Source of the DNA: Parelaphostrongylus tenuis
Lineage: Eukaryota > Nematoda > Chromadorea > Rhabditida > Metastrongylidae
DNA: 64,000 nt
Assembly (NCBI GenBank): GCA_019055375.1
Contig: JAHQIW010006473.1
Span: 62,001 to 126,000 of the forward strand
Reading direction: 5' to 3'
Part shown: in pieces, positions 49,381-59,777 of the stretch
Layout: each line of letters begins with the position of its first letter
Numbering within the stretch: the first letter of the stretch is position 1
Program-made: the position numbers and the translations under genes
The notes under the pieces: generated by a model
The model's input: only the letters and a program-made list of their open reading frames with translations
Databases searched by the model: none
Told to the model about the DNA's origin: nothing

Positions 49381-51035
49381 CTATGCAAAGCTCTTTGCTG
49401 GGGTATCTAGACGCTCCAGTGACGAAAGCAACCGAAGGATTACGGCTTTATACTCTTTAGGATACTTTCTGTAATGCTCAACGTGGTCTGAGTCAGCGAG
49501 TCGTAGAACATCAACGTGCTTTCCTTTTCTTGCCATCGCTTCATAGAATTCATGGATGGTACTGAAATGAGGATGAAGCGTCAAAGGTAATTTCGGCTTT
49601 CCTATGCAAGCACAAATATACCAGATAAAGGTTTGCTGGTTTTCGTCTTTGCAAAACTTTTTCGTAGTAACATTAGCGCTCAAAATTGGATGGCCCCGTT
49701 ATCAGTAGATGCCCTACTATAAGGTTAACGTTATGCATTACGCTGACAGATAAGGACTTTGTAGAAGTAAAGCGACCAATGGTACAAAGGTGCGTAAAAT
49801 CAAATAGTAATTCAAGGCACGATTATTTCCAACTATGCTTGCTGTAGCGACAATCTGCGTACGATCCTGGATTCTCCACAGCAACGATTTTGTACTGTCT
49901 GCAAGCTCACATAATTTTATGCATTTGTGCGCTCTTACATGCAATATTTCTCCTCAACTTTCATTATAAATATAGTGCAGAATGAAGGAAGTGCTAACAG
50001 ACTGGAATGATATGAACGTTAAACCACTTTGAACATTTCAAAATCAGAAAGGAATTCACAATGTAGTTCCAAGATTCTTCAAAGAAAGTTTCAAACTTCT
50101 AAACGTTCTAACACTCACTGTGGTGGGCGTATAAAATCCTTGCCTGAGTATATGAAGGACAAGTGATGAGGTAATGAAGTGTGCTCTCGGAGAAAATGAT
50201 ATGGAGTGAAGCTAGATAAGTTACAGCCTACCTATGAGCGAATCGGTTGCTGAAAACAAGTCAGAATATTCACTAAGGTTTTCATTTCGTTCATGTTTCA
50301 TTTTACCTACTTCAACGACGAATGCGCGGATGCCCATTAGAAAGTATACCTTTTGTAGGCAAAATTTCATGTGGTTAATGAGCGATGCGCCTTTGAGAGC
50401 TGACTTGGCGATTGCGTTTGGGAAATTTGTGATATTCTGAGACTGTTGGCGTCGAAAAGAACCAGGCAACTGCAAAAAGACACTACTGAAAGTTTACAAC
50501 ATTGACGAAATTTTCGATTAATCAAAACTAAGAAAACTCTGAATGTAGGCAAAGTTACGTTTCGAACTGATAAACCCGGGCTACATGAAGATTCGTGCAA
50601 ATGCTGATTACACAAGATTGCATGATCCCAGTATACTGAAATCAAAGTTCTACAACTCTCAGCCTCTTGCAAATGTAGTAGTAAAGGTAGTGTCAAAAGT
50701 CGTTTTCTCCAAAATGATTCAAAAACCGAAAACGCTGGAAAAATCAGCCAGATTGCGTCTTCATAATTTATGGAAATTGTTTCTAAAGAAAACTTGAATG
50801 ATAACGAATTTGGAAACTGCTTATTGTTGTTTCAAGATCAAATTTGCCAGATAGGATTACCTATTGAAGATAATTCGGTCGCTCCTTCTAAGGACGTCCA
50901 TCTCGGGATACTATAACATGAGAAAAATCAGGGTGTATACGCCGTTCATGCTGAATAAGTGCAGAGAAAAGCGAGCTTCAGGTGAGCAAGTACCGAGCGC
51001 ACATCGTTTACGAGACCAGAGACATCTTGGGGAGT
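49381..51035 (-). pseudogene. DUF829/TMEM53-like gene, left copy, broken
   Basis: Four exons correspond to the right copy: 51035-50861, 50469-50307, 50227-50119 and 49561-49381. The third reads HHLSFIYSGKDFIRPP, the fourth EAMARKGKHVDVLRL then DSDHVEHYRKYPKEYKAVIL, both intact with good splice sites (CA/GTGAGTG, TTTCAG). The first exon is one base shorter than its homologue (frameshift before LFSMNG-equivalent) and has a TAG in place of a CAG codon; the second is one base shorter too. The upstream N-terminal exon is not found. DUF829 proteins have an alpha/beta-hydrolase-like fold; their enzymatic role is unknown. Confidence 0.78.
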
Positions 51036-51617
51036 CTGCAGTAGAGTAAAAGATGAAATGTACTTCTGTGTTGTAGGCACATTGGCTATAAGGTCATATA
51101 CTTTTGGTTCGAAAAATCAGAATTTCAAAAGCTCTTTTTGATTACTAATCAAAACTATACATCATGATTTCAATCCAGAAGCTATGAAATAACTTTCATG
51201 CTGTAGAATCGAACTAGCACGACGCCCTATGATTAAACGGTTCCCCAGATAATTAAGTTTATGATTGGTCGTCGTCATTTGACAGAGAAACCAACGATTT
51301 CATCGTTCGTTAGTTAGGTCGATATATATTCTGCAGCGGTAAGATTGGCAGAGGTAACAGAAACAGAAGAATGGTAGGTAAGAGAAAGAGGATAAGAGGA
51401 TAGAAAACAGTTTGAAACAGACTAACGACTTATTGACGGAGGACGAAGACGAAACAGAAGAGGGACAGAGTAAGAATATATTTAGTAATTCCCATTACCA
51501 GCTATCTATCAGCCCCTGCATTATTCAATAATCCAAACTTCTTCTCGGTAAAAACGCGAGATCAGTATAGTATAATTCAATCAACATGTCATGTGGTCTG
51601 GCAAGGGCTCTTTTACA

Positions 51618-51660
51618 GCCCGGTACACGAGTTTCGTCCTGACAGACTCGTCAGCCGGGC
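51618..51660 (-). ncRNA. Hammerhead ribozyme (type I)
   Basis: Stem I GCCCGG/CCGGGC is six perfect pairs. Core CTGACGA, stem II GTCT/GGAC, GAA, stem III AC/GT around TCGT, and A at the cleavage position complete the motif. Confidence 0.9.
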
Positions 51661-51929
51661 AGAACCCGTCGTCTTTCGATCTTTTTATCAGTCATTTCTC
51701 TTGAGAGCCTGCTCTTCCTGCAGAGAAACATCGAAGTGAACGTTCTACACATATCTTGTAATATGATAAAAACACCAGCCAAAGAGCAATCGAGTGTACA
51801 ACACTCTGTGTTAAGTGAAATTCTTGTTTGACATAGAGTGTAAAACGTTCGTCTTCGATATCTTTCTGCAGGTAGAGTAGAACTCCCGAAGGAACTGAGT
51901 AATAAAAAGATCGAAAGACGACGGGTTCT

Positions 51930-51972
51930 GCCCGACTGACGAGTCTGTAAGGACGAAACACGTGTATCGGGC
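51930..51972 (+). ncRNA. Hammerhead ribozyme (type I)
   Basis: Stem I GCCCGA/TCGGGC is six perfect pairs with a compensatory change relative to the other arm (A-T in place of G-C next to the core). Core CTGACGA, stem II GTCT/GGAC, GAA and self-complementary ACACGTGT are intact. Confidence 0.92.
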
Positions 51973-52333
51973 TGTACAAGAGCTCTTACCAGACCACATG
52001 ACATGTTGGCTCAAATAATAATGAAAGGATCTATTGAAATTTGAGCGTGGTTTCTATAAAACACTCGAAAAAAAGGTATAATTCATTCAAACGCTAATTT
52101 CGGCGGTTACTCGTTTTTCAGAGCCTGGAAAATCTCGTTAATCATAATTAGTCAGCCAAACACCTTCATGACTTTATTGGAAGATCAAAGCAACCTTCAG
52201 CTTGCTCACCACCATTCATCAGTCCTCCACTGAGTCGTTAAAGTAGAGATCAACCTGCTGGATTCACATGGACTCCGGATGTAGCTCTCATATCCAAATA
52301 ATAGCCTTAAATACTGTGTTATATCACGATGCG

Positions 52334-52645
52334 CATGTGAGCGCATGTGGTGCAGTGGTTAGAGATGCTCTGCGCTGCACACGAAGTCAATTGTTCGATC
52401 TCGTGCTCATGGCTTAGCAAGCCATCTATCTCTCCGCGGTAAATTGTTACCAGACTGGTCTCAGACTTGTGTGAGAGGATAAGCAACACCGAGTCGGTAC
52501 AGCGGGAGACGACTCCGAGTCATTGTAAAGGCCAGATAAGCGTTCAGTTACCTTAAACGAATCTAAAAATTGAAGACGAATGCATGGTCCATCCCTCAGG
52601 GACTGATCAACGCCGAGAGCATTGTTCTTTATCCCTTTATCGCGG
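52334..52645 (+). mobile_element. tRNA-derived SINE-B
   Basis: It begins GCATGTGAGCGCATGTGGTG and CAGTGGTTAGAGATGCTC (A-box), then GTTCGATCTCGTGCTC (B-box), CCGAGTCATTGTAAAGGCCA and CCTCAGGGACTGATCAACGC, ending with a TTTATCCCTTTATC tail. No intact tRNA structure is expected. Confidence 0.82.
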
Positions 52646-52689
52646 TGAGGCACACATCCTTGTGGTTCATGTTTGGATTGATAAAGTTA

Positions 52690-52965
52690 ATCCAGAACGC
52701 TCCCAAGATCTTAAGCGCGGCTTTGTGTTCTTGTACGAGGACTGTACTTTTACTTTATAATTCTTTCCGCTATTTGTCTGTTTTCTATGCGAGCCCAGTG
52801 GGTACTCGGTTTAGCCTCAAGAGTGCCGGCTAAGTGTTCTTTGATGAGGATAGAAAGTAACCGACCCGCTTCGTTGATGTACTTGTTCTTACACTTTTCA
52901 CAAGAGACTAGGTATATACCCGTACTATGCAATCACCGTCCCTAATGTTGGGGCATATTCTGAAC
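52690..52965 (-). mobile_element. Penelope-like element fragment, GIY-YIG part
   Basis: The minus strand reads TGIYLVSCEKCKNKYINEAG then RLLSILIKEHLAG, which is the GIY-YIG endonuclease core (GIY, then Y-I-N in place of YIG). It lies next to an oppositely oriented PLE fragment that begins near 52990. Confidence 0.8.
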
Positions 52966-52989
52966 TCCTGTGGTGCACATAGACCCTCA

Positions 52990-53175
52990 TATGATCGCTA
53001 GTGATCTAACTGGCACCTCTATCTTTTATTTCTTTCCGAACGAGATAAGTAATGCTATAAAGTACTGTTTGAGAAGGACAGATTTAGAGAAATTGGTTAC
53101 AAGTATTAAGATACCAACGAATACTTTTAGGCGACAGCTATTTCACAACGGGTATATGACCGTCTATGTACAACA
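52990..53175 (+). mobile_element. Penelope-like element fragment, segment before the nuclease
   Basis: The plus strand reads FYFFPNEISNAIKYCLRRTD then LEKLVTSIKIPTNTFRRQLF, matching the block that precedes GIY-YIG in the copies at 59.8 and 62.6 kb. Its orientation is opposite to the adjacent nuclease fragment, so the element has been rearranged near 52.98 kb. Confidence 0.75.
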
Positions 53176-53989
53176 TACAAGGAGAAAATTCACTAACAAA
53201 AAAGAAAAAACTTTGTATAGCGGTTCGTTGTCTGGATTGTTTTATGAAATTTCATTTTCTGGGGTATGTTGTGGGACAGAGATATTAAGTGTTGACATGA
53301 TAAAAGATTGCCATCTGAGCGAGTATCTTTTTCGGAAGTAAGAATAATGATAAACTTGATATATGATCAGAAATACTCTAGAAAATTCAAAAGGATTACC
53401 TCTTGCCTTTAAATTTCGTCGATGACCTTCAAACTTACTAGTGAATCTTAATGTCAAAAACCTAAATGAAAAAGGGTATAATCGTGTTATACAACACTTT
53501 TAGCAACTCACCCTAAGTTTTCATAAATTTGAGCATACTGGCCAAATTTTCATCACGAGCCAAGGCCCATCCCAGCAGAAGAATTGTGTTTTCGTTGAAG
53601 AAACTTAGAAAAATGGTGGAGACTGATCATGGTTTAACGAGTGTACTGACCACTTTTCTTGCAATTTACATAAGTTGAAAGCGATAAAACATGGTCGACG
53701 TTCCACTGAGAGCATGAACGAGTGAAGGAATTGATGATGAACAACGAACGATTTCTTCACAAACAAAGTGATTTACAATTTATATAAAGACATTGGAGCC
53801 TTTAAAGAATTACTGCTGACGGAGTGTCTTGACATTTCACGGTGATGCTCTGCTATGACAATCTGACGCGGCCTCATATGTTAGACATGTATCAATTATG
53901 CATCGTAAAAAAACAGGCTAAAAAGTCGTAGAACCGACTATCTATCAACCTCGACATGGGTCCAATAAGACAATGTTTTCATGATAAGC

Positions 53990-54990
53990 ATTCCCAAGTC
54001 TGCTATTAATACATTTATTGGATAGAATGTCAATACAGCACAATAATAAAACAGTGGCTGATGTTTCAGCGAGTTTCACCTTTTTCAGAGCTTGGAAAGG
54101 TCAAATTGATTCGCAATCTATCCAGTCGAATCTCATAATCTTCACAGGAAGACGCAATAAACAAATTTTTGTATCGAGTAATATAGTGAATAGTATCATT
54201 TTGAAACACTACGGTGTCGCTCTAAATTAGGTCTCAATTATTCGTTGTAGACTAGTCGCTCGGAGTCTTGTATCGAGTAATTATGTGCCTATTTCAGGTC
54301 GGAAAAATTAGCCCGAGGTATGATGCGAGGTCACGAGCATTTACGAGGCATGGTTCATTGTTGAATTCCAGGATTTATGCAGAAAATTTCATGAGTTTCT
54401 TGCACAGATATTTTGGATTTTTCTAAGAGGGTGATGACTTTCTTGCCATGTTTTTGCTCTCTACGCATGCTAAGTGGAGTAATTTGTTTAAATGTGGGTT
54501 TTTCAGCTACGCTCTTTTATATGGTTGCAGAGTGGTCTCTCTCTCATTGCCAATGTATTTGTCCCACACACCCTACAAGAGACTAGGTGTTTCGTACCAG
54601 ATCTCTATTCGCTATCTCCACCGTTATGACAATCTATGCAGTTTTTCATTTGGCAGAGGCGGTCAGACATTCGACTGCAGTCCACTTAGCGTTCTAGAGT
54701 TTTTGGGAGTTTATCGACTGTTGTTGCCGAATTGTCCACACCTGTTCAATTTTGCAGCGTTTTAGTAGCCGTACTTACTTCGCTAGATCAAAGGATTTGA
54801 CGGGATCTTATTTCTCTAAAACTCATCATCTGGTAGCGTTGATTTTCCTTTCAATCAACCCGAGGAGTTCCGATCGTTTCGTAGCCATTAGAAATGGCTA
54901 TTTTTGCGCCAAGCTTAGTGATTTCTCCGTATGCTCTTTTCCGGTGGACACACTAGTGGCCGTTCAAAACATGTTTTTCACAAATACGCG
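53990..54990 (-). mobile_element. Penelope-like element, decayed 3' half with 3' UTR
   Basis: Reading on the minus strand, AIKRSELLG-like and LLKRCKIEQ blocks (54900-54740) are followed by LVSCRVCG and TNTLAM (nuclease start, about 54590-54540). Then comes the PLE 3'-UTR signature GACCTTTCCAAGCTCTGAAA followed by CTGAAACATCAGCC (about 54130-54050). Frame is lost throughout. Confidence 0.6.
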
Positions 54991-55059
54991 TTTTGGGTGT
55001 AATGGATGAGAGGAAAAGTAATGAACAAATGTGTTTTGGGTGATTTCAGACAAATCGAG

Positions 55060-55230
55060 TTCTTTTTATTTTTTGTTTGACCGCTTTTAGCGGTGGCATG
55101 ATGTTGCAGATATACGCAATAATGGGCAAAACTTTTGCGTCAGGCGGGACTCGATCCCACATCTCATATTCGGGAGCGCATGCGGAATTTGCTGAAGAAG
55201 TGCATAGTATAGTACACGAGGAGTCATCTA
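55060..55230 (-). mobile_element. SINE-A relic
   Basis: On the minus strand: GTGGGATCGAGTCCCGCCTG then ACGCAAAAGTTTTGCCC, which corresponds to the SINE-A T-arm and its GTGTTTTTGCTC flank. The tRNA head is decayed. Confidence 0.5.
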
Positions 55231-55981
55231 AACTGCAACATAGGGTTGATGTGCCAGTAAGGACTAATCTCTACCCTGTTGAGTGCAGTATTTATCTTAA
55301 AACCAATCTCGCGTATATGGTACGTTCTCTCAAAATTACTGACATATGATTCATTACATCTTAGTTTACTTGCATGGGTTCGTCCCCTCAAGTAGTGCAG
55401 GTCTGAGCACTCACGCACACTTTTCATGATGATGGTCTGCTTCAGACATAGTGGCGCAAGTCCGCATTCCGTGATTCTAATTTCGTTGCCACCTGCGGAC
55501 CCATATAATACATTCAAGCAAAATAATTTGATCTCTCCCATTTTGAGTTTTGAGACTCCAGCAAAACTTCAACATGGCTGATATCCAATGGTACATAGCA
55601 TTGTTAGAAGTTTCCTACTAAGTCCTTGGATAAAAGTCAGAAGTAGTTCCTCTTTTTTTCTCTTAGTGGTTTCAATATGAACATTTCAATGGGCGTTTTC
55701 CAAAAAATGCATATGAATTTTATAATTGTTCCACTACCAAAAAACGTCATCATTTGAAAAATTAATCTTTCCCACCAGCTTCAGTAGAACGATGATTTGT
55801 AGTGATTCAAATAATCTGACGAATACTGTATGTATTTACGAATCGCAGGTACCAAGATGACCGATTATGCCATGTCGAGGTTTTAACACTTTATCCACTC
55901 CTTTCGTTGTCTTATAATAGTTCCATGTAAAGAACAACAGTTGCAACTTGAAGATACGGCGTATTCTTTTCTATTTTGGTT

Positions 55982-56608
55982 TCACATAACGAGATATGAG
56001 ATTTTATCCGGATCACTCGCATCCATCACGGATATCTTCGTAATTGTAAATAGGTTGGAGTGCTGTATGTAGAATTTCGTCTCTTCCATAAGATTCATTG
56101 AAGGCCAGACAAGTAGATTCTTGCCAAAATTTAAGATTAGCCGCCTTAGGGCATTTCCTCGCTTTACCATCTTTTGTGAATAGCAGGGAGTTTCCCAGAA
56201 AATCCTCACACAAATTTCCACACCTCGTAGGTATAGAGGTGTGATAAGCCTGGATCGGAATCTAACTAACATCGTACATGTGTGAAGCGGCTCCTTTATC
56301 AATTTTCCTCCTAAAAACTACAAATGTTGGCAAGTGTGAGCATCTCAGGAGTTTTTAAGCTTGCTGTTCCCAGGTTTTCACAGTAACTAGTTGTCGACCC
56401 ACGTGAATCCGAAAAGAGTCGCCTTGAGAATACGACTCTGCAAGGACGTTAGCGAGCCCTGCGATTTATCGGTCGAGCGATTGAAATATGTAACACGTTG
56501 GATTAATTTGAATATCATGAACTCATACCTCAACGACGCTATGTTCGGTATAATTTGATAATATAATTTGAGCCTTTCATGAGGTCTGTTGTATTCAGTG
56601 AAAGACAC
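55982..56608 (-). pseudogene. Unrecognised minus-strand coding remnant in the duplication
   Basis: Open stretches on the minus strand (56608-56387, with RVTYFNRSTDKSQG; 56302-55982 or, in another frame, DFLGNSLLFTKDGKARKCPK) have counterparts at 48826-48623 (RVTSLNRLIDWP) and about 48490-48230. The left counterpart of the second is not open. No family is recognised. They could be exons of an extinct gene or an unnamed repeat. Confidence 0.3.
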
Positions 56609-56639
56609 GTGTTTGGCTTTACAGCCCCGTCAGCTGCAC
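56598..56639 (-). ncRNA. Degenerate hammerhead ribozyme
   Basis: On the minus strand: GTGCAG, CTGACGG (last core A changed), stem II GGC/GCC, AAA preceded by C instead of G, and ACACGTGT. Two core positions are lost. Confidence 0.5.
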
Positions 56640-56833
56640 GGTTTCTTCTGTTCAGTCAGTTCCTCGGAATATACTCCCTAAGAAGGGAAATCGACGATGA
56701 ACGTACTTCCACCGTGATTGATTGTCGATTGCATGGCGTACGGCTGTTACGTGGGCATATGTAACAAACCTTTCAATCGACTGATTTGAGACCTCGCTTA
56801 AAACCAATACAACTGACTGAATGAAAAAGTAGC

Positions 56834-56876
56834 GTACAACTGACGAGTTGTAAGGCTGAAACACCTGTCTTGCACT
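56834..56876 (+). ncRNA. Degenerate hammerhead ribozyme
   Basis: GTACAA, core CTGACGA, GAA and ACACCTGT are present. Stem II (GTTG with GGCT) is poor and stem I has one mismatch. Confidence 0.5.
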
Positions 56877-57177
56877 GTATACGTGCCATAACACACCTCA
56901 TGAAAGGCTCGAAATATATTATCAGATTATATTACCTCTGAGCGAGGTCTCAAAATAATTGATTAAGACGTTTGTTACTACGTTCACTTTGCGAGCATTT
57001 TGAGTTCGCAAGATTTCAATGTAAATTTTATCTAAAATCTACTGCTGTAAATCAGTATGCAAGATTTTTTGTTGCTAACAGTTTAACGTTCAATATTTCA
57101 CTTCTTTAGCATAGAATAAGCTTCCAAAACACGAATCATAACATTTGTATATACAAATTATGATCTATCGTTATTTT

Positions 57178-58681
57178 CTATCTATGATTCGTCAAGTTTT
57201 CCAGCGAGTTATGTAGACGTTCTAGTGATGAAAGCAATCGAAGGATCACGTCCCGATACTGCGTAGGGTATTTTCTGTAATGCTCGACGTGGCTTGAGTC
57301 AGTGAGTTGTAGAACGTCAACATGCCGTCCTTTTCTCGCCATTGCTTCATGGAATTCGCAGATGGTGCTGAAGTGCGGATGAAGCTCTATAAATATCTTC
57401 CAGGACCTTTTATTGATTAAAATGTCATTGGCGGAAGAACTGTGTAATTCTTGATAAGCAAACACGAGGTTGTTAAGAATAAGATGTACTAGATAAATTC
57501 TATAATGGCTTGGATGAATTTCACTATTAACAACCTCGTGCCCGCTTCGAAAGTATTTTCGAGTTCCACTGCAAGCACAAATACACCAGATAAAAAAAGC
57601 TCTATGGCTTTCTCTACGCAAAAATTTGTCGACGAAAAATTAGTACTCAAAAATTGGACCGCTCCATGAGCAGTGAATGCCAAACGGTGAGGTGATTCGT
57701 GCATCACGCCAATGTAAGAGGATTCCGCCTCATAAGCACAACGTAGCAATGCGTAGTGTTACAAATGGCAATTCAAGGTAAGATGATTCTGAACTATGTT
57801 TGCTATGACGATAATCTGCCTACGATTTTGAAACCTCAATCAGCAAAGGTTTTGTGCTATCTGCAAGCTCACATAATTCTATGTTAGTCAGAAGTGGAAA
57901 CAAGGCTGGATTATCTTAAAGTTTCTCTTTATTTCTCCTATCGTTTTATGCCATATTGCCCTTCTCCAACTTTTATTACAGAAATTGTACGAAAAGGAGA
58001 GAGTGTTAGGAAAAATAAGTTATATGAAGCATAAAACTACCTTCAGCCTTTCAAAGGAAAAAGAAACTGAGAGTAATTTTGAAAGTCCCAATACACAAAA
58101 GTTTTAACACGTACCGTGGTGGGCATATAGCGTCCCTTTCAGAGTATATGAAGGACAAGTGATTAGGTAATGAAGCTTGATCCCGGAGAAAGTGATACGA
58201 AGTGAACTCAGATAAACTGCAGCCTATCAGAGAGCGAATCATTTGCTTAAAACAAATGAGAACATTCATTATGGTTTCAGCATTCGATCCAAAGTTCCAG
58301 TTCACCTACTTCAACGACGAATACACGGATTCCCATCAAGAAATATGTTTTCTGTAGATGGAGTTTCATGTAATCCACGAGCGATGCGTCTTTGAGAGCT
58401 GACTTGGCAATAGCATTGAATAAATTAGTAATATTTTGAGGGGTGTAGGCGGCAAAATCCACCGGGCAGCTACAGAAAGATACTACGAAGAAAGAGTTAT
58501 ACCGCTGATGAATTTGTTGAGTATTCAAAATTAAGAAAACTTCAAATGGAAGCAAAATAGTACAGTGCGTTTTTAAATTCATAATCTCGAACCAGAAAAA
58601 AAATTCGTGCAGGATGGTGAATATCTGAGTTTCAGCCATCTCAGCATGATTGAAAAGGGTTTTGAAACTATCAACTTCCTG

Positions 58682-58726
<45 letters not shown>

Positions 58727-59089
58727 TGCAGATATAGTACCAATAGAAAGATAGCAATAGCTCTCTTCACGTGATTGAATTTTTTGAGAATTGCAAAAAT
58801 GCACACGCTAAAATAATCAGCTACATTCCGTCTTTGATCATGAGAACATGAACAGTGACGACGTCGTGAACCGCTCATTATTGTTCACAGTCAAATCTGG
58901 CAGGTAAGATTACCTATCAAAGATAATTCCGTCGCTCTTTCCGAGAACGTCCATCTCGGGATACTGTAACATAAGAGAAATCAGGGTGTATACGCCGTTC
59001 ATGCTGAATAAGTGCACAGAAAGGCGAGCTTCGGGTCGAGCAAGCACAGAACGTACGTCGGCTACCAAACCGGAGACATCTCGAGCCTT
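57178..59089 (-). CDS. DUF829/TMEM53-like alpha/beta-hydrolase-fold protein, four exons (5' end missing)
   Basis: The exons are 59089-58914, 58469-58306, 58223-58115 and 57367-57178 (stop TAG). Their phases are 0/2, 2/1, 1/2 and 2/end, all consistent. They read SVHLFSMNGVYTLISLMLQY and GIIFDS, then CPVDFAAYTPQNITNLFNAI, then NHLSFIYSERDAICPPR, then EAMARKGRHVDVLQLTDSSH and VEHYRKYPTQYRDVILRLLS. The FSMNG nucleophile-elbow-like motif, FDS, the YSERD aspartate and DSxHVEHYRKYP are characteristic of DUF829, the family of vertebrate TMEM53. The N-terminal exon (GW-type motif) was not found before the repeats at 59.3 kb. Intron 3 contains a hairpin MITE. It may be an incomplete duplicate. Confidence 0.8.
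57463..57540. mobile_element. 78-bp hairpin MITE
   Basis: Perfect 14-bp terminal inverted repeats CACGAGGTTGTTAA (57463-57476) and TTAACAACCTCGTG (57527-57540) flank 50 bp. It sits in intron 3 of the DUF829-like gene and is absent from the left copy. Confidence 0.8.
58685..58724. repeat. TA dinucleotide microsatellite
   Basis: About 40 bp of uninterrupted TA. Confidence 0.95.
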
Positions 59090-59352
59090 CTGCAATAGGT
59101 TAAAGCATAAATGTATATTAACACTGCGAGTACCACCGTTGATAGGGGGCGTCGCGCTGTCGCTTTCGCGGCACTCGCTAGCCGGGGCATCTGCGTCTCT
59201 GTGCGAAACTGTCGTTGTGCCTGCGCTGTGTTGCAGCAAGCGCCTTCATTCAACGCCGCCGTTTCGGTAGGTGATTGAGACTGTGGGAAAATTGAGAGTG
59301 ACAAGGAAGGCAGAGGAGAGTATGCCCTAGGTATGGACAATCACTTATTAGG

Positions 59353-59458
59353 AAGCTGTCACTATCACTACCACTATCACCATCACTATCACTAGCACTG
59401 TCACTATCACCATAGCTATCACTATCACTATCATTACCACAATTATCACTATCACTTA
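59353..59458. repeat. CACTAT hexamer satellite
   Basis: Degenerate TATCACTATCAC units run directly up to the SINE-A copy that follows. The same satellite borders the inverted SINE-A copy at 61.5 kb on its outer side. Confidence 0.92.
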
Positions 59459-59460
59459 GA

Positions 59461-59690
59461 GACTTGAGTGGTGAGCAAAAACACGGCCTCAGGCGGGAAT
59501 CGAACCCGCGTTTCATCCTATCCGGGGACGCGTGCTCTAACCACTACACCACCGAGGCACATTTGCCCGACTACTTATTCTTCAACATCTCCATGTTAGC
59601 TATCAGCCACCAACCTTTAACAGATTTGGTTGGATATGCGATTTCGCTTTGTAAATCTCATTGAGCTGATAGCTATTGTTATATATAATA
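59461..59690 (-). mobile_element. tRNA-derived SINE-A
   Basis: The tRNA-like head is 59558-59486 on the minus strand: 73 nt with a paired acceptor (GCCTCGG/CTGAGGC), an A-box (TGGTGTAGTGGTTA), a perfect T-arm GCGGG/CCCGC around TTCGATT, and a shifted 5-pair anticodon arm. The flank GGTTGGTGGCTGATAGCTAA is shared with the other copies. The shifted anticodon arm argues against a working tRNA. Confidence 0.85.
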
Positions 59691-59777
59691 CTTCGAAATT
59701 ATAGTATTTCTACTGCTTATTTCGCAGTGTTATCATGTCACTGTTATGAAAACATCAGCGCGAAAAATCTTTGATCC

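Larger units (their letters stand above)
47950..51060. repeat. Segmental duplication, left copy
   Basis: Ordered, diverged matches link this segment to 55790-59110: ACCAAGATGATCGATTAT, TTATCCACTCCTTTTGTTG, GCATCCATCACG, CCAAGTAGATTCTT, RVTS..NR..D coding remnants near 48.7 kb, the hammerhead arm at 48.9 kb and the DUF829 exons. Offset between copies is about 7.8-8.0 kb. Confidence 0.85.
51581..52013. mobile_element. Foldback element with two intact hammerhead ribozymes
   Basis: Inverted arms at about 51581-51753 and 51833-52013 belong to the same family as the 17.8-kb element (CAACATGTCATGTGGTCTGG at the outer ends, GACGACGGGTTCTGCCCG next to the ribozyme). The spacer carries AATCGAGTG and ACAACACTCTGTGTTA, also present in the 17.8-kb spacer. 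Confidence 0.9.
56568..56920. mobile_element. Foldback element with two decayed hammerheads
   Basis: The outer ends are CCTTTCATGAGGTCTG (56574) and CACACCTCATGAAAGG (about 56895-56910), inverted matches. Each arm retains a hammerhead remnant. The inner arms are less alike than in the other foldbacks. Confidence 0.65.
55790..59110. repeat. Segmental duplication, right copy
   Basis: This is the partner of 47950-51060. Shared landmarks are ACCAAGATGACCGATTAT, TTATCCACTCCTTTCGTTG, GCATCCATCACGG, GACAAGTAGATTCTTG, GATGGACGT and all four DUF829 exons. It differs by an inserted 78-bp hairpin and by having a full foldback where the left copy has a solo arm. Confidence 0.85.

Noticed and set aside
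53242..53457. Short ORFs around the rearranged PLE
   Set aside because: They run out of the recognisable PLE block into AT-rich sequence without any signature.
57489..57749. An 86-codon minus-strand ORF as an extra DUF829 exon
   Set aside because: It lies within intron 3 and includes the hairpin MITE; the exons on each side splice together in phase without it.
59486..59558. Possible functional tRNA gene
   Set aside because: The acceptor and T-arm pair well but the anticodon arm is displaced and the same unit recurs with SINE flanks.
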